A stretch of DNA of 64,000 nt from Apteryx mantelli (taxonomy: Eukaryota > Chordata > Aves > Apterygiformes > Apterygidae): positions 123,844,183-123,908,182 of the forward strand of contig NC_089978.1 of assembly GCF_036417845.1 (NCBI RefSeq), in the 5' to 3' direction. The notes under the pieces are model-generated. The model saw only the letters and a program-made list of their open reading frames with translations, was not told the DNA's origin and did not search any database. How positions within the stretch are numbered: the first letter of the stretch is position 1; every line of letters starts with the position of its first letter. Both the position numbers and the translations under genes were made by a program. Of this stretch, positions 48,606-61,400 are shown one piece after another.

Positions 48606-51600
48606 CTGAAAGAAAATCCTTTTATAGTAAGTGTTGTCTTAACAGTTGTACTGAATTCTTTGGTTGATTTCTGCTTTCTGTAATTCAAGCTGCTATTTTG
48701 TTGTTTCCTCTGTGACAGCTATTGCTAGACAAGCTAAATAATTAATATCAAAAATGGATGCTAAATAATAAACAGCAACATCAGTAAACTGTTAATGGAG
48801 CTAGTTTCACAACAGTTCAGCTAAAGGTTGGGCTACTGGTTTGCCTGTAGGATACCGTAAAAAACAGGATTTTGCTGCTGGAAAAAAAGTCATTTTAATG
48901 AGTAGCTTTGAAATTATCTTTGTAATTATCTTGAACTTATTATTTGCAGTAACTTCTTGGCTGAATCATGAAGTTTTTTGAATCAAGTTCTGAAGATGAT
49001 CTCTCTTCAGTCAAAACAATTCATGTTGCTGGAAATTTATCTGAATAATAACTAAGGCCATAAGGTTTTAACTCTCCTTGCCACAAATTTCAAAGGTTGG
49101 TTGTGTGTGTTTTCTTGCATCTCCTATTAAAAACATCTGCAGAGTGTAAGAAGACATAATGGCAAAAGAAGAGCAGTAGCTGGGAACCAGTGAACCCCCC
49201 CAGACTGGCTGCAGGGCAAGACCTCTTCAACTCCCAAAGAACCACTTAAGAAAGAGTAAGTAAACGTAATTGAACTAAGCCTCCCTTTGCACTAAACCTG
49301 CCTCTCCTTGAAGGTCTGTTAGAAACACAGGAAGCAACCTCCCCACAACAAATGCATTTTGTCATTTAATTAATCCTTCAATTAATCGAGCTCATGCCAA
49401 TTTTCCATCACAAACCTTGCTAAAGACAATAGGCTGTTTGTGACAGTCTGATGGCCAAGATGATCAACGTAGCTGCAAAGGACCTGGGAAAACCTTCCTT
49501 AACAGAGGAAATGCTGAGCCAAATACAAGTGGAGCACGAAATCCAGATTTTTTCCTTTCCCCAGAGACATATTTCGTGTTCTCCTTGATCTAGAGTATTT
49601 GAAATAAAGTCTGGTCCAAAAACCTAATTAATTCCACTAATATTGCACAAAAAGGCCTAGCTAGAACAAAGAAGTCAAGGGGAGAGGTTAGACAATACTG
49701 TCAGGGTGAGATTTGAGCTGGCCCATAATGTTCCTCTTATTTGGTCTCCATGTAGCTGGATTCTTTTGGGACTTTGGCATTTTGTTCATTTCTTAATGGA
49801 AGGCTGAGGTAAAGGAAAACAAGAAAATACATTCTCACGTTGCAAGCAGGTGAAATGCATTTTCTCCTGCTGAGAAGACAAGAGTGTTGTTCCTTGACTC
49901 TGTGGCTCCGGATCACTTTAGGAACTGCCCCTTCTGCTTGCGGTACTTTGTTCCCTAATGATGCTGGTGTTGCAAAAGCTCTTTTTGTTTTGTTTTATTC
50001 CAAGCCACAGGTGTTTTTATGATGCTGGAACAATATAAGATAATCCTGGGTAGTGAAAGAACACGAATTGCAGACTTCTATGTTGCAGATTTCCTTCCTG
50101 ATCAAAGCACTCTTTTAAAAAAACACAAGACAGCAAATAGGCTGTAACTTTCTGATAGGCTTGTGACTGTTTTTGCACATGGTCCTTCCAGCCATGCTCC
50201 CTCCATTTATTGTTCCTTTTAAAAGAAACATCCAGTTTCCAGTCTTTTCTTTTTCCCGCTGTAGTTCTCCCAAAGGTATTTCAGGGCTCTCCATCAGTGC
50301 GATGACACTTTTCATGTTGACAGGCACTTTTTTGCAGTGCGATACAGTCATTCAGGACAGCAGAGAAATCGCCTATGAAGTAGCTATATACTACTCCATT
50401 TTTTCAGAGGAGGAATTGAAAGAAAGGAACGTCTTGCCTTAAGAAGGTGGTATCAGGCCACATCAAGAACCACCTGTGTTTGGAACCTCGTGGAGATGAG
50501 TTAGCTGCACTCTGAAATTTGCATCCTATGCAAATTGTCCAAAACGATGACAAGTCTCTTTCAAAGTCAGGATCTTTTAATCTAGTGCCTAAATCATAAG
50601 ATCATCCTTCTTCCTTCTCTTGTCTTTTTATCTTGCCTGAACTGTTTGTTTTCCATTTTTCCTATGTTCATTTCTCATTGCTTTTCCTAAAAATTTGTTT
50701 TGTTTGGGGAGCAAAAGAAGTATCGTGGCCTGAGAGAAGGGAAGTGCAAGTACTTATAGATTCACTAGAATAAAAAGCGTGAGTAGATAGCTCATGCACA
50801 ACTCAGCCCTAAGTTTGTACCTTTTTCTTGGTACTGATTGTTATTATTTATCTTTCTGTTTCAGGAATTCTATTTTTCCCTGATGTTCCCAGAGTAGGAA
50901 AAGAACTTTTAATCGCAGATTGAGTATTTTCAGCCCAAACTGAAGTAGAGGAGGTAACCAAATTTTTGAGGACAAGTATTTTTTTCTTGAGTGTTTCAGC
51001 TTCTTATTTAAATTGGAATTAACTGAAAAATAGTAAAGGTTGGAAAACAGATGTTTCCCTTTTCAGTTTCAAGTTTAACTTCTGCAAAATCTAGGTAATT
51101 CCACTTCTTTAGGCCTTTAAAAATATTCTAGTAGAACAGAAGGCCTGAAACTTGAATTTCTAATGAAACGTACCAATGTTATAAACCTCACAATCTATAG
51201 CTCTTTCTTAAACATAGTTTAAAAAGCTGCATGGGTATGGAGAGTGGAAGAAAACAAGAGTTTAATTTACTCCTAGCTGAACATGACTTAGATTCTAAAT
51301 TCTAAAATTTATTTTTCAAAACTCTGATTTAAACATCTGTTTGTGTTTCAGCAGATTGTATACAAACATATGTGCCACTTAAGTAGCTTCTTTTCAAATC
51401 TAATTCTGACTTACCTTTGTGATACGAACTATTTGCTTGTCAGCCAATACTGCTTATACTTTAGAAATAAAAACAATTTTCAAATCCCCCATAAAGTCAT
51501 AGCAAGAGCTTTCATCAGATGCACAAGTGTCTCGCCATGTGCCCTGCGCTTTTCTAATGTTAATTTTAATTTAATCTTACTTTCCAAGTGTAAAGTATGA

Positions 51601-53120
51601 GGCTTTTTTTATAGCTTAGCTTTACAGATATACAACTCCCTGCTCTTTCCCAGCTCCCAGCTGTTCTTTTACTGCTCTTATAGCTGTTGTCAATATGCTA
51701 GCTATTTACAATTATAACTGAATTATTTAAATATTTACTATGTTGACAACAGCAACAGTAGAGGGAAACCTGAACGCTTCTGCAAAGAACAATTTGTCCC
51801 CACAGATAACTACAGCGGTGTCTCTATACGTACGACAGCAAATTGTGACAGCTAACTGGCTGTGCTAAAGACAAAAAAAAAAATAAGGCAAGTGTGAATG
51901 GAGAGTGAAAAATAAACAGAAAGAGAAGCCTAACTATTAGACTAATTATTAGTTTAGACTGGTCTGAAATAGTAGCTTTTATTCTATTCTATAATTTTAA
52001 TTCTCAACCAATCATCTACTGTCAAATGTGGAAAAATTATTTTTTTTTAAGATTAAGTGCTTATTCTAAAGATCCTTAGCACAGCATTCAAAGGCATTCT
52101 CACTCCCTATGCAAATAATAGCCATTAAATTGAAATTTAAAAAAATAATCATTTTAGCTCTAAAAAAAAAGTCCTAAGGAAAAATTAGACCCATAAGAAT
52201 AATAGACTATGATTTTAATACAATAAGTCCAAATTCTGTGAGGGCTTTCAGCAATAGTCTAGCTGCGATAGGAAAACCTGAGAGTGATAGTAGTTTGTTC
52301 ATGAGCAATAATACTGAAGCTGTTCTTGAAGCAATGTGAAGAAAAGAATTCATCATACAGTCAAAAGTTTTCACGAGCAGGACAAGAATTCTGATTTTCA
52401 TTTATGAACAGTTGGGAAGGGGGAGCAAGTACTCATTGCAAAGATGTCAGTTTTTTGACTGCCTAATACCAGAATCTCTTTACTATTAATGGTACATTCC
52501 TATTCTGCCGTTTTTCATTTCTAGTTTGGAAACAGCATCAAACTTGGAGGTGCATCTAAGTGTTATTCCTATCTAAGGTAACTTACTCCATCTGATGATG
52601 GTTTTTTCATTTCTGACTTTAGGGACGGGGTTACTCATCTCCCTTTGGTATATTTTACAGTGCTCTAAATTAACAGTACTATATTCACATAACAAAATCT
52701 AAGGCATTAAAAACAAACAAAAGGCTTGCTAAAGATGCAGTTAGTTGTGCTTTTTCTTCTTTTTAAATCTCTTCTGACAGCTTTCTCCACCAAGGGAAAC
52801 AAGGTACAGATAAATAGACATTTGGTCAGACTCACTACAGATGTTGTTTACTGTTTACAGGGTCCATTCTACTGTAATTTGAAAAAAAAAACAAAACCCA
52901 AAATAAACTCTCCTGGATTAATTTTTGCTATTCAGTGTTACTGTAACTCAAAGGAGTGGACATAATCATCCTTTCCTAAAAATGTACCTACTTTGGGGGA
53001 AAGGGGTAGTTTTTAATGATTTGTGGCCAAGATGGGTGTTTTATCCTCCTAACAGCAAAAAGAATAGGTAGTAGAAGTACTAAGCTCTTTTCCTTCTCGT
53101 TCTTATGGTATTTTGTTCAG

Positions 53121-53322
53121 AGAATCTATCACAAAAAAAACGAAAACGTATCATTCCTCCTTTAGTCTTTCCTACTGAAAAGGATCAAGAGGTAGGGAAT
53201 ATACAGATACTTGTCCAGCAAGAATTGGACATGCCATCTCCGATATCAACTCATCAGTCAAGGAAGCATATTAATTACTTTGGTCACTACCAGATTTGCG
53301 AAGATGATCTGGAGCACAAAAG
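53121..53322 (+). other. Candidate coding exon, unassigned
   Basis: Between acceptor ttttgttcag and donor AAAG|gtattc lies a 202-nt segment open in phase 1 in and 2 out. It starts ENLSQKKRKRIIPPLVFPTE and ends with NYFGHYQICEDDLEHK. A KKRKR furin-like site followed by IIPP recalls the propeptide boundary of cadherins, but nothing after it does. I find no in-phase partner exons that I trust. An open stretch of this length can occur by chance. Confidence 0.2.
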
Positions 53323-54763
53323 GTATTCTTTCCTATTGTTTCTGTCTGTCTGCAAATTTGCCAAAGATACAACAAAACTATTTTTTCCCTCTTCAATTAA
53401 ATGGTGAAATAAATTTTCTGTAGTAATGACCCTTAACAAAAATAAACCCATTAAGAGACTTATGACTGATGAAATGTTAAATTAACATTAATAAAACTTC
53501 CACCTGTGCGAACTTTTAAGGCAGGATTGATTCTCTGGAAAGGAGTCCTTAAACTGAAATTAATTAGTGCACAACTAATTGCTTTGTAAGATATAAACTT
53601 CATACTTCAGAAGGGAAAAAGCACATAGTAGAATAAGAAGCCCTCCATGCAGTAAATACTTTAAGAGCAGAACTCATGCCAGTGCTTATTCTTCATTAAC
53701 AAATCTTAATACATTTGCCGACTTAGCTGAAGATTAATGAAGGTTTAGCTGTTGATGATGACTCATCATCATTATTATGATTATTATTAATAGTTTGACT
53801 TCAGAATGCTGAGCAACCTTCTTGGGGAACTGGTAATCTGTCACAGCACGTTTTTACTGTTCCCTTTTTTGCATGCCCATAATACCAAAAAGACAAGGCT
53901 TACCTGTTTTCTTTTTATCGTTTTTAGGAATATTCCCCGCCCCTTTATCCAACAGGAAACCAAGTTATGTTATGTAGGCAAACCTTGGATGCTCTTTTGT
54001 TTTGGACCTGGCAGCACGAATCTATCTCTACAGTTGCCGTCAATCTTAAAGGACTCTAGACTTTTTTTTTTTTGCCTGCTTTCTTACAGACAGGAAATGT
54101 GGTGGAGGCTTTTACAATCTCACTGTCAAGCTGGCAGTCTCCTTTATTGTTTGCCTCCGAGAGAGGAAGAAAATATTTACGTGTGCACTTGCGTTTATTA
54201 TTCACCTGTCTTGCCACAGAAGAGCACGTACAGGACTATTAGCTCAATTTTGCATGATACAAACCTACTTTTGGAAAACTTGTATGAGACCTGTACTGTA
54301 AAGCTTCCTTTGTGTGGTGTACTCTTGAATTCAGCTAAATTATTTGGATGCCTGTTAAACTAGACTACAGAAATACTTTACCTGAGTGCTGTTTGACACT
54401 CTATCTCTTGAAGTTTCTAAATCAAGTCTGAATGTGCATCGTTGAGAGAGCCCACGGTTTAGCTGAAACAGGATTCTGAGGCATGCAGAAATTACACAAT
54501 TGCTAGCTATGGAAGGTCCAGCTAGGATATCAGAATGTGCTTCCTCCTTTCTTTAAAGTCTCTGACTCTGGGTCCACAATCTAAAATAGCTGGGGAAAGA
54601 GAGGCTAAGTCAGCATGTGGCTTATTGTGTGTTTATCTTCAAAATTTAATGAAAGACGCCTGTGGTTCAGTAAAGAAATCATTTTATTCTCAGAATTGCA
54701 GTGGCTTCTTCCAGAGGAAGTTTGCACTCTGAGTGCTGTCAAAGAGGCTTTCCTTTAACTTTC

Positions 54764-54776
54764 GGGGGGGGGGGGG
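54764..54776 (+). repeat. 13-base G run
   Basis: Thirteen consecutive G. A run of eleven C lies at 26,290-26,300. These are prone to assembly or polymerase-slippage errors. Confidence 0.9.
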
Positions 54777-55085
54777 TTGTAGAGCAAATGGTCTTATTTT
54801 CAGTTACACATAAAGTATAAGTGGGAAGAATTGCTTAAAAGGAAAAGTGAACCACATGACTACCTTTATCTTTTTGGAATAAGTACATTGAAATGGCCTT
54901 CTGTGTAGTCCAAGAAGCAACGTAAAACATTGCTCTTTGGGAAAGGCTCTTATGGGACAAAATATCCTTTATATTATGTGTTTATTTGTGATGTTATTAC
55001 TTCAGAATATTACTTATATATTAACTTCCTCAGATCAACGTTTAGGAAGTAAGTTACTGGATCAGCATCTGATTTGGTCATGCAG

Positions 55086-55166
55086 GAGCAAGTTATTCAT
55101 GATATAGTCTTCCATTTTTGTCCAAAGGCTAAACAGACTGACTATCCAGAGCTTTACCAGAATGAG
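55086..55166 (+). other. Candidate coding exon, unassigned
   Basis: 81 nt between acceptor tggtcatgcag and a near-perfect donor AATGAG|gtgagt, open in phase 0/0. It starts EQVIHDIVFHFCPKAKQTDY. A phase-compatible open segment follows at 55,630-55,747 (phase 0/1), starting APVNERVLRPSDECMQFKMR. I recognise neither. Confidence 0.2.
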
Positions 55167-58129
55167 GTGAGTTGAATAGGAGCAATTAATGTCAAAATAC
55201 TGAAAGCAGTGGATGTTCTTGCACTTTGTCCTGTTTTGAAGTTGTAATTATCTTCATAAATTGCATGAAAAAGGACGTATTTTAGAGTGGAAATAGCTTT
55301 GGCATTTGTCAGCAACTGAAATTAGACACCTTCCTCATAAATATGGTTAGAATTGAAATTCAACATAGATATTTTCACATTGTTTAACCAAAAGGCATCA
55401 GTCCATCACAGTTTGGTGAAAAACAGGAAATAGAACCATAGCTCCTTTAGTAAGTGATGCATCCCATGGTCTGTAGTCAAAACTGTGACTTTAAATAGGG
55501 AAGAGGTCCAGTGCTGTGAAAGGGAGAGTGCTATTCTTATGTTTGAAAGTACAGGATTTGTCATCGGCTTAGGGAAGGAGAAAGACTCAACCAGTTAAAG
55601 GGATTGGATTTAGCAGTTTCATGTTGCAGGCTCCAGTGAACGAGAGAGTCCTGAGGCCATCTGATGAATGCATGCAATTCAAAATGAGGCCTCTTGGAAA
55701 GGATAAGAGAGACCCTGAATTTGGAGACACGCTGGAGATAGTGGGAGGTATGTATTGTAGTGATGGAGACAGTTGATTGGTTTCAATGCTGAGAGTACGA
55801 GCAGTAAATCTTAGACCTGCAGAGGATTCAGAATTAAATGTTTTTCAGCCTGAACAAGAAGCTTACAGGGAATAAAAATCCTTTAGAGATAATTAGGAGC
55901 ATAATGGACAAGTGAACACTGAGAATGCAGCAGAGGATTTCTGGATTTGTAGTCCTGGTAGTGTGTTAATAAATCTGCTCTCCAGAAAAAAGTCATTGTT
56001 GTACACTATCGGTTTTGACTGACTGCAGATGCAAAGTCTAATACAGGATTGGATGTGAGGTGATTATGCTCTTTTGGGCAGTCTGGAAGGGAGAGGATGG
56101 ATCTTAGATTTCTTTCTTTGGGCTTAGCTCTTAGCTCAGTCTTTGAAAGCTTGATAATAGTGTAGGGGAAAAAATAGTATATAATGAATGTTTAATCTTT
56201 TTTGGTCTTCAAAATACCTGGTGCTATCTACAGAATGGAATAATTAGAAATCTTGGCAGTTCTGTATTAAGTACTAATAAACGGTAACTCACAATTACCA
56301 TGAAGATCCTTAAGTCTGTATGCATCTGTAGTATATGTGGAATTGGAAGGTCTATGCTCATTTTTTTTAGGAAGGAGATATATGGCAGTAACCAAACATG
56401 GTAAATATCTATAGACCCTTTCTGTGGTGAGGTAGCTGGCTGTATCAAGGAAGTTGCCACAAAACATGGAGCTGAGGCAGTAGCTGGCCAAGGAAAGATT
56501 AAAACATTGCTGAAACCCAAACAGGAGAGGTCAGCAAGTTTCCAGATCGTCAAGACCATTACTAGAATTTACATATTTAAAGGACTTTTATGGTTCTCCA
56601 TGGGCCTTGCAGGATGGATTTTTTTTTTTTCCCCTGTGGTTGCGTAAAATAGTAAGAAGCCTCATACAAAGCTTCTGACAAAGCATCCTTAGCAACTCCC
56701 AGCAGTTTCGACCAAGCCTCTGGAATCTGCGATGCATGACTGGAAACCTCAAGGGAAACAAGTTTTCAGCCTTATCAAACTGAAAGCCATTTCAGAGTTT
56801 GATTTTCTCCTTTCTTCCACCACAAGAAATCAAAAAGCCCTCTTGAATGCTTTCTTCTTCTCTTTAAAGCAGAAAGTCTTTGCTATGACACCAGAAGGAG
56901 ATTTCTGGGAACTGCCTTAGCTGTTTCTTAGAAAATGTTTTTTAAAACTGGATATTGTGGTTTTCAGGTGTAGCTGGAGAAAGCACAGATTTAACAGGCA
57001 GTTGACACATGGCTCCAATGCATTACATTTGATTAAACCATGTCTCTTATTTACTTAAGTATTCATCTAGTTTAGTCCATTTTTGCAACATATGCAAGTT
57101 GCCAGCAAGTTGTGTTTTTCTAAGACTGCAGAATGCATGTTTTGCTCTAGCCCACCAAAGGTGAAGTAAACTGCACAACTGACAATGAAATCAGGCCTCC
57201 CTCAAATGCCTACTTTCTCTATCACTACCCAAATTACAGTCTTGCTTTTAAAAACGATGTTATTTCCGATGCTAAAAGGTATAGTGGAAACCCCCAAGCA
57301 AAGAACAGGAGATAGAGACACTAGTTGTAGTCTTGAAAAGTATAGGTATTTCTGTAAGGTGTAAATGACTTTTCTGATTGAAGTGGGAATATATTTTTAA
57401 TCATGAATCTTCTCTGAATTGCTGGGGAAAGCAACTGTAGCAGAAATGTTTTGAGGGGAGTTTGTGCATGGCTCTGCTAAAGTGGAGTCTGCTCTGATTC
57501 TAATCTCATGTATATGTCTGAGAAGTAGAATTGTGCTTTGAATCTAAGCACGTGGCTCTTCACTTAGATTGCAGGTGCAGACCTGGTGCTACTTGTGTGG
57601 TAAGCATAAATGAACAATAATGCTGGGTTGGTGTAAAATTGCTGCCAGAAGAGAGTGAGGCCTTTCAAACCAGCCTCAAATGCTGCAGAGCTCTTTTGAC
57701 TCTCATTCAGTTAATTTTGTACTGCATGATAAAATTAATAACCTAATCAGTCTCATTTGTGTATTGTAGATAATGTCCTGAATTTCACTGTTTTATCATA
57801 AACCACAGTTAAGCACAATGTTATCTCATTAACTGTTCCTGAAATTATGGCTCCTATTACAAGCAGAGGCTGTATCATGGGCTTCCTGTGGGGAAACCAC
57901 AGTTTTTTTTTCTGAACGTTACAAAACCTTATTATCAAGGACTATGAGCAGAGGTAGCAAGAGAAAACTACTTATCTTAGTAATTCCGCACTGTCAAAAT
58001 TTCCACTGAAAGCTAAAACTTCACACTTGTGCAGCTTTGGGTGGTTTTTTTTGTGTTGAGTGATATAAGATAGCTGAGCAGAGTAGCATGACTAGCAAAG
58101 AGCAAACAGAGCAGATGTCACTTCCTAAA

Positions 58130-58440
58130 ACCTGCTGAAGTCAAGTGTGGCCTTTCCATTGACTTCATTGTATTTTATTTTGTGTTTGGAGAGCTACTGC
58201 ATTCTGAGAGAGATGTGATCTCCAGCAGTGTGATCAATAGCCACAAGAAGAATGAATTTCCTATTAAGGTTTTCTATAATCCACTGGCTGGTTTCGGGAT
58301 TTTTGTAATTCTTCTTTGACACACTTGTGCAAAGAATGTGCACAAATATTTTCCCTGGGTAGTTAAGGGCCTGCTCCTGTAACTATTCCTTATGTGAGTC
58401 TTCCTAGTAAAGTCAGCAGGCCCCACTGTGCTTGGAAGCA
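58130..58440. repeat. Decayed interspersed repeat, family unassigned
   Basis: ctgctgaagtcaagtgtggc, tttccattgacttcattgta and, farther on, agggcctgctcctgtaacta with agtcttcctagtaaagtcag resemble a motif common in sauropsid genomes (CATTGAAGTCAATGGGA / CATTGACTTCAATGGG and GGCCTGATCCTGCAA). Two pieces may or may not be one insertion. I cannot name the family. Confidence 0.35.
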
Positions 58441-61400
58441 ACCTTGCAACTCTGTCAACTTTGACCAAAGTGTGCAAAGAATTTGCTAGCCAGATAGTGT
58501 CCCTAAGATACTAAACCTGTGCTTGGGACTACCACAAGCATGTCTGTGTGGCTCAGTGGAACACAGTGTAGAAAAGCCCAAGTAGTGTGAATGTTGCCTG
58601 GAGTCCTGGGGGAACCTCCCCAAGCAGCGCAAATCTCTTCCTACAATGCTAAGGCTGAGGTAGTAAACCTGACTCCTCAACCAGGCTCATTCACTGAAGT
58701 GATCAAACTGCCTCCAGATCTGCAATGCGTCCTTCACCCTGCTTAGCTGTTGTAGTGGGCTTTCTAACCCTTTGCCTCCTGCTTACGCGTCTTACTCTGC
58801 TTTGAGTGAAGTATTCCCAAGCACAATTTTGAATGAAAATGTTCCCTGCTTTGAGCGAAACACCACCTGCATTAAGTTGAGTGACTGGCGCAGCAGCTGA
58901 TGAATTGTTGTAACTCAGGCTGCTGTCTCTGCGTTTGAACTCTGAGCCTCCTCCACCACTTCCCCAAGCCTGTGTTGTCACAGCATGGTTCATGATGGCT
59001 CTTAACTGGACTTTGGCCTAATCCCTCTTTAAAAGCTGCTGCAGACCTAGACTAGGCTGTCCAGTTGTGGGTATTGGAAGTCAGGGTCAGCTCTATATGG
59101 GGCTGCTCCCACCTCCCTTTGCCATGACAACGCAGGTAAAATCATTGGACTCCCTGTTTTCTCCTCTAACATCTTTCCTGAATTTTATCCCTGAAGGACA
59201 GTGTTCTCCCAACATAGTTGCCAGGTGGCAGTGGGGAACCATAGCACTAGGAGCATTCATGGACACAAGTTTGCAAAGTCAGAGACAGTGAGGAGGAAAC
59301 AAAAAAATGCATGAGCCTGCCTCAACCTAATCTCTGTGGTCGCAGGTATGTACCAACCAGCCAAGGTATCTCTGCAGCTGTACGCTTGTGAGACCTGTTA
59401 AATCTAATTAGTGTACGTGTAGGGTAAGATGAAGACTTGAAGTAATCACAGTGAAGCAAACTTTTGAAAAGTGGTCAGTGATGCGCTGGAGTAGTGAATT
59501 TGACCTAGATCCTTCAACTACTAAACCTTTCAACTTAACTATGTTGTGGTTGCATCTCTCTATTTAAAGAAATACCTGCTAAGTAGATAAAAATATTTGT
59601 CTCGCCACATTCAGTGCTGTTGAAACATTGTTTTCTTGTTTCCTGTTCAACAGTGGATTTGGGTACATCAAAGGGTGTGCTAATTTCCTTGTAGTACAAA
59701 TTGTCAGCGACTTGTTAGCATTTGCAGAAAGTAAGAGCACAGGTGTGTGGCAAATAGCGCTTTGTGGAACAGAAAAGCTATAAGGCTATAAAGTGATTGC
59801 TCTACATTGACATAAACATTTTGATATTTCTCAGAGGCCAGAGAAAATATTACATATGATTAAGGTGTTTTCTTGGGACATGAGAGTCTTTGTGAACTAG
59901 GCAGGACAGGGACCGAACTTCTGTCTCCACGTGATAGCTGGAAACTGTAGTCATGGGTCCTATTAGGTGTTGTGGGCTGCCTTATTCTGCCATGAACAAA
60001 TCCTGCATCCTCACTGGGAGCAGGTTTTCCCAACAGAAGTGCCATGACATGTTCCACTAAACTTCCTGTCTAACAGACAGGCTTTCTCTAGGAGCTATGA
60101 CCGTTGCTGAAGAACTCATCAGCCATAAGTAAGATCTGTTGCTGCCAGTTCAGATTTACAAATTAGCAGAATAATCTTATGATTTCTCTTTTTGCTTTGT
60201 TTCTAATCTAGGGTACTTCATTCTTTCTATTCAGGTTTTGTACTTCAGAATTCTTATTTCAAGTCTGTTCAACAACTTATAAAGCCTGCTTTTCTCTTTT
60301 ATGAAAAAGAGCTGCTTAGGAGTATTTTTTTTGTCTTTTGTTTGTAAGTGTGTGGCTCTCATTTTCATAGTTCATGCTCAGAAAGTGAAGTTACCCCACC
60401 TACTATTATTGATGCCAACAAATTCTTAGTGTTTTGCTTAGTCAGTACCTTATTTGTAATATTGTTCAGGGATACAGAAAATATTTGCATGAGTGGCTCC
60501 TTCTCCTTTTTTAATCTAAAGGACAAAATTACATAGTACTGTTTAAAGGTGCCAGGCAAGTGTGTGTTTTGATTGCTATTTAGATACTGCTGTTCAGAGG
60601 CTGATTTAACTGATGGATAAAAAACACGCATCCTTCTATGCCACCATTGATGTACGTGTTCAGGTTTAGCTCTCTATGTCAGATATGACTAGGTGGAGCA
60701 AAGACACTATGACTGGGATGGGAGTGAAGTATGCTAAAACAGCCAGCAGTGCTATCCCTCCATATGAGCACTGCAGAAAGAAATGGCACGTCTGTCCTTA
60801 AAACTTCTTGCGGTTTTAGCAGAAAGTGTTCTAAAACAATGTAGCCTGTGGAGTACTCTTTAGGTCACATTCTACAGCTTCTGCAAAGAAAGACTTTCCT
60901 AAATGGAGTTCAGAGGCTTGATATCGTTCCCTTACGCAGAGGAGGTGGGTGGAGCAAGCCATATCCACCTAAGACCCTTACCTGAACCTCCCCAACAGAG
61001 AGCTTGCATGTTGTTAAGCGGTAAGTGTATGTTATTAATACTGTGGAGAGAATTAATACAGTGGAGAGAACAGAGGATGATATGCTATACTGCAACTTCA
61101 ATGTTAAAAAAAAAAAAAAAAAAAAGTCCCAGCACCTCTACAAGAAGCTTAAAAATAAAGTGGGGCAAGCAAGGCAATGGTGTTAGTGTTAATATCTGAT
61201 CTTTGTGCAATGAGCTTAACTTCTTTCTCAGTGCATGACTAAGCACATGCTTAAAACTGTTCATCTTTGCTTTGAGACATAACAGCCCAGATAAAGTATT
61301 GGTTTTACGCTTCACTCCACCCTTTACTTGAAGTGAAACATTATTTTAGGGATATGGCACCATGCTAAAATTGAGAGGAGAGCTTAAAATATTTTTTATA

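Noticed and set aside
50173-50442. 89-codon + strand frame with a matching - strand frame
   Set aside because: Neither has consistent splice sites or a family match; judged chance.
53806-54363. 185-codon + strand frame
   Set aside because: Cys/Leu/Phe-rich, no domain recognised, in AT-rich DNA and containing a T-run; best explained as chance. An acceptor at 53,928 is noted, but no model was built on it.
58703-58993. 96-codon - strand frame with Gly/Ser-rich start
   Set aside because: No splice context, homology or conserved motif seen.
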